In this document: positions 7,959 through 15,961 of the stretch, one piece after another
Position numbering within the stretch: the first letter of the stretch is position 1
How the letters are laid out: every line of letters begins with the position of its first letter
Assembly: GCF_000258515.1 (NCBI RefSeq)
Contig: NZ_AJLF01000001.1
Location: 248,001-312,000 of the forward strand
Reading direction: 5' to 3'
DNA: 64,000 nt
Source: Thermococcus zilligii AN1
Lineage (GTDB): Archaea; Methanobacteriota_B; Thermococci; Thermococcales; Thermococcaceae
Translations under genes and position numbers: made by a program
Notes under the pieces: model-generated
Told to the model about the DNA's origin: nothing
Seen by the model: only the letters and a program-made list of their open reading frames with translations
Database searches by the model: none

Positions 7959-8104
7959 TGTCTGTAGCCGCGCCTTTCCCATCTCAACTGGTTCATAAGG
8001 TAAGCCTTCTCGGCCCCCAGCACCAGGGTAGGGGACGTGGTGAAGGTCAGCTGGAAGGCCCCCGCATAGCCGATCAGGGAAGCGGCCAAAGCAAAATCCC
8101 GGCC
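7952..8104 (-). pseudogene. Possible C-terminal gene remnant with a membrane-like segment
   Basis: Fifty codons on the minus strand run from an in-frame TAG to the TAA at 7952-7954. They encode a hydrophobic stretch (FALAASLIGYAGAFQLTF) followed by TSPTLVLGAEKAYLMNQLRW. It has the feel of a protein tail rather than random translation, but I do not recognise the family and there is no start codon with a ribosome binding site. Confidence 0.3.
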
Positions 8105-8165
8105 CTATTGCCCCGGGTTCATGGACTCGCACAACCGAAGAATATTGAGAGGAAAGAGGGGAGCA

Positions 8166-8543
8166 TCAGAAGACGAGGACCGCGTTTATCTGCACTATCT
8201 CGGGGCTTATCGTGTTTCCGCGGACGGTCTTCTTTCTCCTCTCGCCCTTCTCCTTGGGCCTGAAACCCGGGCCCGTTGAAAGGAGGATCTTGACCCTTTT
8301 TGGCCCGTGTATGTCAGGCCTCATGGGGAAGCCGTCCTTGTCGGTACCGCCCCTGATCTTTATCTTCGCGTTTCCCGGTATCTCTTCCCCGAAGATCTCG
8401 TTGAGGTTCATGCCGAGCTCGCCCACCGGGATCTCGTCTCCTATCCTCTTCCCAATGAACTTCTCGGCCACTTCACCCGTTATCTCTATCTGCTTCGCTA
8501 TCCCGTTCTTTGGGTTTGAGAGCACAAGCTTGAAAGTCGCCAT
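8166..8543 (-). CDS. rps6e: 30S ribosomal protein S6e
   Basis: 125 residues, the usual archaeal length. [20 protein letters not shown] at the N terminus, [14 protein letters not shown] and [17 protein letters not shown] are diagnostic of S6e. The start ATG 8543 follows GGTGGGAGGAA; an in-frame upstream start would add 11 residues not seen in the family. It is a small-subunit protein. The C-terminal phosphorylated tail of eukaryotic S6 is absent, as always in archaea. Confidence 0.97.
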   Translation of the reverse strand: MATFKLVLSNPKNGIAKQIEITGEVAEKFIGKRIGDEIPVGELGMNLNEIFGEEIPGNAKIKIRGGTDKDGFPMRPDIHGPKRVKILLSTGPGFRPKEKGERRKKTVRGNTISPEIVQINAVLVF

Positions 8544-8678
8544 TTCCTCCCACCTCCATTCATCAGCGGGATTCATTGGGCCCAGCCCTTTCCCGCCACA
8601 AGTTCAGCGGGCGGTTTAAAAATCTTCCCCTGCGCAAACGATATAAACTTGGCCGGGGAACATCCGGATTACCAGTAG

Positions 8679-9662
<984 letters not shown>

Positions 9663-9663
9663 G

Positions 9664-10515
9664 CTATTCTTTTAAATTTTCGAGCAGTCTTGCCTTCTCC
9701 TGCGCCTTTTTTAAGTGCTCCACGGTAACTTTTGTGTAAATCTGGGTCGTCGAGAGGTTGGAATGGCCCAGGAGCTCCTGGATGGCCCTTATGTCCACAC
9801 CGCTCTCAAGCATGTGGGTGGCAAAGCTGTGGCGGAGCATGTGGGGCGTGACCCTGACCCCAACCTTCTCACCGTAGCGCTTCAGGAGGTACCAGACGGT
9901 CTTTGATGACAGCCTGTCCCTCTTCCCCCTCCTGAGCTCGACGATCAGGTACTCACTGTCGTCCGTTCTGGTGGAAAGGTAAGCTTTTACCTCGTCAAGA
10001 AGGGACTGGGGAACCGGAACAACCCTGTCCTTAGCCCCCTTACCGCCTCTGACGACTATGAATCCCCTCTCGAAGTCGACGTCCTTCTTCTTAAGGTTGC
10101 AGACCTCACTGACGCGCAGACCGGCACCGTAAAGGAGGAGAAAGATCACCCGGTCCCTCTTCCTCGTTGGGGGGATAACCGAGAGGATTTTTCTGACTTC
10201 ATCCCTGTTAAGGGCCTTCGGAAGGCTTCTCGGAACCCTTGGGGGCTTCAGCTTCTCCGCCTCCTCTTCTTCCCCCTCAAAGCGAAAGTATGCCCGTAAG
10301 GCCTGAACAACAAGATTTAGACTCCTGTTAGAATAGCCCTCCCTCCTCAGGGACGCCAAAAACCTGAGGGCGGAGCGGGCCTTTAGCTCCCCACCCCACT
10401 CCAAATAGCGCTTCACGTAGTAGGAGTACATCCTAACCGTGTGCCCGCTCTTCCCTTCGAGGTCAAGATAGGTTGCGAACTCCTCAACTATCGCGTCGAT
10501 TTCCCCATTTGACAT
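9664..10515 (-). CDS. xerA: XerA tyrosine recombinase
   Basis: 283 residues with an N-terminal SAM-like core-binding domain and a C-terminal catalytic domain. The full catalytic set is visible: Arg in [14 protein letters not shown], Lys in [17 protein letters not shown] (HxxR), [14 protein letters not shown] (His and the nucleophilic Tyr). The length and the motif set match archaeal XerA, which resolves chromosome dimers at dif without FtsK. No dif-like site was spotted in the window. It is the second gene of a pair with the Toprim protein, eight bases downstream of it. Tyrosine recombinases also move elements, but nothing here suggests an integrase. Confidence 0.9.
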   Translation of the reverse strand: MSNGEIDAIVEEFATYLDLEGKSGHTVRMYSYYVKRYLEWGGELKARSALRFLASLRREGYSNRSLNLVVQALRAYFRFEGEEEEAEKLKPPRVPRSLPKALNRDEVRKILSVIPPTRKRDRVIFLLLYGAGLRVSEVCNLKKKDVDFERGFIVVRGGKGAKDRVVPVPQSLLDEVKAYLSTRTDDSEYLIVELRRGKRDRLSSKTVWYLLKRYGEKVGVRVTPHMLRHSFATHMLESGVDIRAIQELLGHSNLSTTQIYTKVTVEHLKKAQEKARLLENLKE

Positions 10516-10523
10516 AAGCTAGC

Positions 10524-11357
10524 TCAGCCCTCTCTGCCGGCACTCGGGATTGTTTCTTCTCCCGTTTCCTCTCTTTTCCCGGCGAGCTTCTCTAAGATCG
10601 CGATGCCCAGGTAAACCGTCTTGAGGAGCTCGTTAATGGCCTCCTCTTCCTCCGCGTATATGAATCCCTGCCCAACGAGTATCTTCCCATTTAGGCCGAG
10701 CTTATCGACTGCCATGGCAATGTACTCCTCCGGTGGAACCGGTTCGGCCGGGAAGAGGGCCCTCCATGCTTCCTCTATCTTCACGGGCCTCGTTCTCTTC
10801 TCAAGGAGCGCCCTGAGGCTCTCATTCTCCTGCCTTATCCTGAGGTATTCACTTCTGAGATCCTCGTACCTCTTCCTGAGTTCCTCGTAGTCCTTCTTGA
10901 GGGCCTCGTACTGGCTGGCGAGGTTGTTGTAGCTCCCCCTGACGTCCAGGAGCTCTTTCCTTAGCTCCATGTACTCGGGGAGAACCTGGAGGCTCTTGAG
11001 CCCGGCCCTCACGAGGGTATTCCTGAGCTCCTTTCTGACCAGCTCGACGTCTATGTTTTCAAGATCGTGCCCGAGGGGAAGCTTCATTCTCTCTATGTGA
11101 CCGACCATCTGGCCGAGTTCGTTGAAGAGCGCCTCGGCGAGATCCCTGCCGACCCTGTCCGCGTCAGTGGCTATTATGAGGAGGTCGGCCCCGGCGGCGG
11201 CGCTCTTGGCTATCTCAACGTTGGTCGTAGGGATTATCGAGGAGACCGTTATGTTGTACTCACTCCCGAGGGCCAGCCCCTGGAGGGCCTTGCTGATGAC
11301 TTCAACGTCGCTTGCGCCTTCCACGAGAATCCTGACGTCAACTATTGCCATCTTCAT
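10524..11357 (-). CDS. Toprim-domain protein with coiled coil
   Basis: 277 residues. The N-terminal 120 residues look like a Toprim domain: VRILVEGASDVEVISKAL supplies the Glu and LLIIATDADRVGRDLAEAL supplies the DxD-type acidic pair that bind Mg in primases and topoisomerases. Residues about 130-205 form a long coiled coil (YEALKKDYEELRKRYEDLRS). The C-terminal 70 residues are helical. The family is conserved in Thermococcales upstream of xerA, hinting at a joint role in DNA processing; this is inference. Start may be Met1 or Met3. Confidence 0.75.
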   Translation of the reverse strand: MKMAIVDVRILVEGASDVEVISKALQGLALGSEYNITVSSIIPTTNVEIAKSAAAGADLLIIATDADRVGRDLAEALFNELGQMVGHIERMKLPLGHDLENIDVELVRKELRNTLVRAGLKSLQVLPEYMELRKELLDVRGSYNNLASQYEALKKDYEELRKRYEDLRSEYLRIRQENESLRALLEKRTRPVKIEEAWRALFPAEPVPPEEYIAMAVDKLGLNGKILVGQGFIYAEEEEAINELLKTVYLGIAILEKLAGKREETGEETIPSAGREG

Positions 11358-11408
11358 TCACCCCCAGTGATTTCGGAATCTTCTCTTAAAAAACTTAGTC
11401 GCTAGTTA

Positions 11409-11418
11409 GATTTTTAAA
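11409..11418 (+). promoter_or_regulatory. TATA box of tRNA-Arg
   Basis: ATTTTTAAAC lies about 30 bases before the first base of the tRNA, the usual archaeal position. Confidence 0.55.
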
Positions 11419-11444
11419 CGCTCTTCCTTATTAGTTCCGAACCT

Positions 11445-11522
11445 GGGCCGGTGGCCTAGCCAGGATGGGGCGTCGGCCTCCGGAGCCGAAGGTCGCGGGT
11501 TCGAATCCCGCCCGGCCCGCCA
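11445..11522 (+). tRNA. tRNA-Arg (anticodon CCG)
   Basis: A complete cloverleaf can be folded. The acceptor stem pairs GGGCCGG with CCGGCCC, with discriminator G and encoded CCA. D arm GCCT/GGGC. Anticodon stem TCGGC/GCCGA holds the loop CTCCGGA, so the anticodon is CCG (reads CGG, Arg). Variable loop AGGTC, then T stem GCGGG/CCCGC around TTCGAAT. No intron. The defence island starts 73 bases downstream. Confidence 0.97.
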
Positions 11523-11595
11523 GAATTTTCTGTGACAGCGTTGAGTGGAGTCGTGACTCGCGGATCAAACCCCCACAAAGGAAAAAAGAAGGGGG

Positions 11596-14259
11596 TTACT
11601 CTTCTTCAACTTCTTCAACGTCAATCCCAAGCTGTCTGAAAGTCTCAAGCAGATTTTCGTACTCTACCTGGCTCATGTTCCCATTCTCGGCCCTTATTTC
11701 AATGGTAACCTTCTCAAACTTGCTTTTCAGCAGATTCAACGCCCTCAATATGTCCCTCAGCCCCCCAGTTCCGGGGCCAAGTGTCAAGTGCAGGTGAATG
11801 GACTCTACCTGACTTCCCACGGCTTCTTCTCCGCTTTTTGTTTCTGGTGGTACAGGCACGTCCCTGCTCTCCCTGATTGCCGGAAGCTTCCGTTCCTCCA
11901 CGCGAGCTTCATCTACGCTCTCAGCTGTAGCTTCCTCTTGAGCAGCTATAGCTTGAGCTTCAGCTTTTGCTCCTGCCCTCCGCTCTTCACAGTACTTCCT
12001 GTTCACGATGACCTCGCTCTCCTCAAGAGTCACCGTTGGCTTTTCACCGAGGTACTCGCAGGTTACACCCTCATCAGTGAGGTACCCCAATCCAAAGCGC
12101 CCTTCGCTCACCCCCTGCTTTATCGCGTCTATAAGCACACTCTTGCCCTTCAAGAGCGGCATCCCGGGAGTCTTGAGGAAGCTCTCGTAGAGTGCTTTTG
12201 TCTGGACGTACTCCTTCCCATCCAAGTACTTCATCTCAATAATCACGGGAGCCATCTTCTCAATGAGCTTACCCTCCTCCCGGAGTTTCTCATATACGAG
12301 CTCCTCGATGGTCTTCTTGACGCCCACTGGCTTCATGCCGAGGTCAAGCTCTTCGTAGCCCCCACGAGTGGGAAGCAGTATGAGTCTGTAAAGCTCCGCT
12401 ATCTTCTGAACGATGTCTTCCCTTGCCCGCTCCAAATTCTTCTTCACGTCCTCCCTTTGCTCTGCAGTGAGTTCCAGAGAACCTTTCTTTACCTTCTCGT
12501 TAATAGTCTTCCATGCAAGGTATCTCCTTACGAGCCTGTTGAAACTGGCCCTCTCCGTTTCCTTTGGAACGAGAAAGATGAGGGTGTTCTTGTGAACCCT
12601 CTCGTTACCTCCGTGGGATTGCAGGATCTGGAGGACCTTCTCCTTGTCGTATTCAGGGAGAACGACGAGCTTCAAACCTGGATCACTATCGGGGACGTCC
12701 ACCGGTTTACCCGGCCACAGGTAGGCCTTGAAATACTGCTCCTTGAGCTGACCCCTCAGAAGTTCGTGTTCCACCTTCCCTATCTGCTCCTCGCTCACGT
12801 TGTTCATCTCGTCCACAACGAGCTGATTGAGATTTGGTTCGAGGCTGAAGAAGTATCGGCCATCCCGGTAGTGGAGATAGAGGAGGTTGTCCTTGAGGTA
12901 GAGGATGGCGTCTCCCACTATGCTGCTCGAGTATCTTGTATCAGCACAGGAAAGCTTTATCTCCTTCGTAGTGGCTCCTTTTATGTCTCCGCCAGAGAAG
13001 GAGTACATGAAGATGACGGTTGCGGCCCTTGTCCCAACGCGGTAGTGCTCATAGGATTCGCCAAGCATCCTGTCTACCCGCTTTGCGCCCGAGTTCTGTG
13101 AGAGAATATCTGCATCAAGGACAGAATGGTACCTGCTCTCCCCGATGATGTCCATAAGCTCGTCTCTGAGTATTTTGACACCCAAGTCGAAGTCGGAGAG
13201 CCTAATAAAAGGCACATCCCTTCCAATGAGTGAGTGGATCACTATTGAGAGAAGCCTCAGTACGCCCCTTGTCCTCTGGAACTTTGGCAGACTGCCCCAG
13301 CGGTGGTAGAGAACATCGATGACTTCCGGCTGGAAGGGATAGCTCCTGAGGAACCTCTGGCGATACTGGTAAGCGTTGAGACCCTCCGGAATGAGGCCCT
13401 CCTTTTCAAGGTAGTCAACCACACGCTTCACGACGGCTTCCATCTCGGTCTCATCAATCCTCTTGAAGAGTCTCTTTCTGATAACATCGTGGACTTCTTC
13501 TTCATGTACTGGTGAAAAGGGGGTTTCATATCTTCTCAGGAGATGTTGAAGTTTCTGGAAATACTCTTCGCCTTTTTCAGAGTAATGTTCTCGGGGGATG
13601 CTGGAAGGAAGGGTTATTACAAGTAGTGCTCTTCTATTTGGGTCACTTACCTCCACTGTCAGCTCTTGGATAAACGCGATAGTCTGATCTGCAAGTGTTG
13701 TCTCACCAACCTTTACCTCGGAAGCAGCAGTTCCTGAAGTTCCAGATGCCTTTATCATGTACTCCAGTAGTTCATCGATCAGAATGAGTACGGGCTCATT
13801 TTCTGAGAGGAGCTTTCCTATTTTATCTCTTCCAGGGGCAGTTGCCCCTTTGGTGAGTTCTACTTTTCCCGTAAGCTGCTTTTCAAGCTCTTCCCATAGA
13901 CGGACTTCTTTTGCATCAAAGACAGTTCCATCGAGAACAACTACATTTGCTCCCCATTCTCGAGCTTTGTGGTATAGAGCGATCAAAGAGTGGGTTTTAC
14001 CCCCTCCAAAAGGTGTCTGGAGGCTTATAACTCCCTCCCCTTCTCCTCTTTTGAGCCTCATCTCTGCAATTTCAAGTAATTTTCTCAGTCCTTCTGTAAC
14101 GTAAGTTCTTTCCCAGAAAATCTCCGGGTTTCTGTATTCCTCGGGCCCTGTATTTCTGTAGACTTTCCATAGATCTGCTGCAAAGATTCGCGATCCGGCC
14201 TTGCCGGCCTTTATGTCATCGTGAGGAATAGCGATCTGGTAAAATGGCTTCAGCTCCAT
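11596..14259 (-). CDS. DUF499 AAA-type ATPase of Hma-type defence locus
   Basis: About 887 residues. ATG 14259 is chosen because GGAGGTG precedes it and homology (MELKPFYQIAIPHDD) begins there; an in-frame extension to 14421 has no family resemblance. Walker A TPFGGGKTHS is at residues 82-91 and Walker B EPVLILIDELLEYM near 155-168. This matches DUF499, a large ATPase found with DUF1156 methylases and SNF2 helicases in defence islands. The middle and C terminus contain charged helical regions and a low-complexity linker (AGAKAEAQAIAAQEEATAES). The gene is separated from its methylase and helicase partners by a two-gene cassette on the other strand. It probably remodels or translocates a complex on DNA; mechanism not established. 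Confidence 0.85.
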   Translation of the reverse strand: MELKPFYQIAIPHDDIKAGKAGSRIFAADLWKVYRNTGPEEYRNPEIFWERTYVTEGLRKLLEIAEMRLKRGEGEGVISLQTPFGGGKTHSLIALYHKAREWGANVVVLDGTVFDAKEVRLWEELEKQLTGKVELTKGATAPGRDKIGKLLSENEPVLILIDELLEYMIKASGTSGTAASEVKVGETTLADQTIAFIQELTVEVSDPNRRALLVITLPSSIPREHYSEKGEEYFQKLQHLLRRYETPFSPVHEEEVHDVIRKRLFKRIDETEMEAVVKRVVDYLEKEGLIPEGLNAYQYRQRFLRSYPFQPEVIDVLYHRWGSLPKFQRTRGVLRLLSIVIHSLIGRDVPFIRLSDFDLGVKILRDELMDIIGESRYHSVLDADILSQNSGAKRVDRMLGESYEHYRVGTRAATVIFMYSFSGGDIKGATTKEIKLSCADTRYSSSIVGDAILYLKDNLLYLHYRDGRYFFSLEPNLNQLVVDEMNNVSEEQIGKVEHELLRGQLKEQYFKAYLWPGKPVDVPDSDPGLKLVVLPEYDKEKVLQILQSHGGNERVHKNTLIFLVPKETERASFNRLVRRYLAWKTINEKVKKGSLELTAEQREDVKKNLERAREDIVQKIAELYRLILLPTRGGYEELDLGMKPVGVKKTIEELVYEKLREEGKLIEKMAPVIIEMKYLDGKEYVQTKALYESFLKTPGMPLLKGKSVLIDAIKQGVSEGRFGLGYLTDEGVTCEYLGEKPTVTLEESEVIVNRKYCEERRAGAKAEAQAIAAQEEATAESVDEARVEERKLPAIRESRDVPVPPETKSGEEAVGSQVESIHLHLTLGPGTGGLRDILRALNLLKSKFEKVTIEIRAENGNMSQVEYENLLETFRQLGIDVEEVEEE

Positions 14260-14525
14260 GGTTGCACCTCCAAACCATATATTCGCTTGGAGTATTTGGG
14301 CTTTTTGCTTATCTGTCGCCCTCGACCTAAATAGGCCCTTGAGTTTATCCACGGGGTCGTGTCTCTGCATAGCTTTAGAAAGCAGAGAGGCGCTCCTCAC
14401 TGAAAGAATCTCCCTGTCCAACTGTTGTGACGGGTATCAGATAAATCGGGCAATAAAACCCCGGGTTCCCCTCAGGAGGGAATCATTTATAAGGGGCTGT
14501 GCCGGAATGACAAACAGTGAGAACT
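14260..14525. promoter_or_regulatory. Divergent control region between DUF499 ATPase and embedded cassette
   Basis: The 266 bases serve the ATPase gene (minus) and the embedded pair (plus). For the plus side, TTTATAAGG at 14486-14494 sits about 32-40 bases before the GTG/ATG choices at 14517/14526. An inverted repeat CTCTGC/GCAGAG lies near 14360-14386, and an imperfect palindrome around CCCCTCAGGAGGG at 14468-14480 just upstream of the plus-strand TATA box. A shared region would let one regulator control both units. Confidence 0.45.
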
Positions 14526-15275
14526 ATGGAATCTCTTCAGGGTGGGAGCAGCCTTTGGGCACTCCCTGAAGTCATGATTGAGAAGTACAGCGATGACCTG
14601 CTTATGGGGGTACTTGACGCTATAGATCCCCGCTTCTCCGCTATCCCCTATGTGAGGAAGAAGCATCAAACTCACAGATTCAGAGCACTCCTGCGCCTGA
14701 GAGAGCTTCTGGATGAGAAGAGAGACGTCCTCATCTCCCGGATAACCGAAGTATTGCCCAGCGAAGCGAGCAGGATGCACTACCTCAAGGCCCAAGCTGA
14801 AGTACTGAAGATATTCCAGGAAGAGCTTGCGGATGTAATGGACGAGATAGAGGAACTCATGCATATCCTCAATGAGAGAGAGCTCAAGAACTCCATAAGA
14901 ACCGACATCAGAAGGCAGATGGGGCTTTTGAACTCCATGAGGGAGAGCATCCTTGAAATAGCCTCCGATCCGGAGGTGCCGGATGAAGAGTTTGAGAAGT
15001 ACATGACCCTTGACCAGGGAGTAGCGCTTCTCATTAAATTATACGAGAAGATGCTGGAACACTGGAAGAACCCTGAGCTCTCAATATACATTCTCATGCT
15101 CAGCCTCAGGATACTTGCGATACTCAACGGCAAGCTCGAGCACCTTCCACTCCTCAGGAAGGACATAGTCGAAATGGCGCCTGAGCTTGAAAGAGATGCC
15201 AGTCCCGGGGAAATCGAGGAACTCCTCAAACTGGTGGGGAAGGAATGGCCAACCTCGTCGACACCAACATCGTAG
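14526..15275 (+). CDS. Unrecognised helical protein, first gene of embedded cassette
   Basis: About 249 residues from ATG 14526 (a GTG three codons earlier is possible). No known domain recognised. It is predicted almost wholly helical and charged: RFRALLRLRELLDEKRDVLI, IFQEELADVMDEIEELMHIL, SIYILMLSLRILAILNGKLE. A TATA box lies 32-40 bases upstream, so the transcript would have a very short leader. Its 3' end overlaps the next gene by 31 bases, which implies tight cotranslation. It lies on the strand opposite to the flanking ATPase and methylase genes. By position and by pairing with a PIN-like protein it could be an antitoxin, an inhibitor or a sensor; none of these can be shown from sequence. 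Confidence 0.8.
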   Translation: MESLQGGSSLWALPEVMIEKYSDDLLMGVLDAIDPRFSAIPYVRKKHQTHRFRALLRLRELLDEKRDVLISRITEVLPSEASRMHYLKAQAEVLKIFQEELADVMDEIEELMHILNERELKNSIRTDIRRQMGLLNSMRESILEIASDPEVPDEEFEKYMTLDQGVALLIKLYEKMLEHWKNPELSIYILMLSLRILAILNGKLEHLPLLRKDIVEMAPELERDASPGEIEELLKLVGKEWPTSSTPTS

Positions 15276-15961
15276 TGGCCAAAGTCGTTGATACTGATCC
15301 CAACCATGAGCTTGTGGAGGAGTTCTTCAGGGAGCATCAAATGGACATAATGGAGTCCGTTTATCAGGAACTCCGACAGACGTTCTATGAAAAGGCCTTC
15401 AGTGCCCTCACAAAGCTCAAGAAGGCCATGAGCAAGGCGAACAAGATGGAGTTCTCAAGCGAAGAAGAGGAAATAAAGGCCATCAGAGAGCTCACGATCC
15501 AAATCTGCCGGGAAACCGAGCCCAAAATTCTCAACTTCTGCGAGTACATTGTAAACGTCGCCGAGGAGAGAGGCCTTCTCCTCCTCAGAAAGCGGGTGGA
15601 GCTCCTCAGAGAGATGAACGACTTCATAATCGAGCAGACGTCAAAGATAGACAGGCTCAGCGGTACCCACCGGATTATACAGCTAAAGAAGGAAGAGCTT
15701 GAATCCGCAATAGACATCTACGACAGGGTAAGGGACAGATTCAAGGACGACCACGATGCCCTCATCTTCAGTGAGGCGGTGATGTTCTCGGCCAAGACAG
15801 ACGAGTCTTTTATCCTCTATACCCTCGATAGAAACTTCGCACGAACCGCCCGGGAGGTTCTTGAAGAACTGAAAGAGGAGAACCCCGAGATAAAGCTTCA
15901 GGTGGTCTACCTTCCCGAGGAAATTGAAAAGGAAGCCAATAAGACGTTCAGCCCTTTATGA
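15245..15961 (+). CDS. PIN-like nuclease candidate with long helical insertion
   Basis: 238 residues. The ends look like a PIN domain: MANLVDTNIVVA (Asp6), VYQELRQT (Glu42), FKDDHDALIFSEAVMFSAK (Asp168, Asp169, Asp171) and FILYTLDRNFA (Asp195), which gives the usual four acidic residues. Between residues 50 and 155 there is a long, highly charged helical insertion that ordinary VapC toxins (about 130 residues) do not have. PIN proteins are mostly metal-dependent RNases. GGTGGGGAAGGA precedes ATG 15245. The gene overlaps its upstream partner by 31 bases and runs tail-to-tail into the DUF1156 methylase with a 14-base overlap of coding ends. Confidence 0.75.
   Translation: MANLVDTNIVVAKVVDTDPNHELVEEFFREHQMDIMESVYQELRQTFYEKAFSALTKLKKAMSKANKMEFSSEEEEIKAIRELTIQICRETEPKILNFCEYIVNVAEERGLLLLRKRVELLREMNDFIIEQTSKIDRLSGTHRIIQLKKEELESAIDIYDRVRDRFKDDHDALIFSEAVMFSAKTDESFILYTLDRNFARTAREVLEELKEENPEIKLQVVYLPEEIEKEANKTFSPL

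Noticed and set aside
9664-10515. XerA as integrase of the neighbouring defence island
   Set aside because: Its sequence and its Toprim partner are those of the conserved chromosomal XerA, and it is separated from the island by the tRNA.
11788-13101. Long plus-strand open frame (437 codons) antisense to the DUF499 ATPase
   Set aside because: Composition is that of a complement of a real gene, with no domain; the minus strand has Walker motifs and family similarity.
14260-14421. Longer N terminus for the DUF499 ATPase
   Set aside because: In frame but without family similarity, and the strong GGAGGTG lies before ATG 14259.
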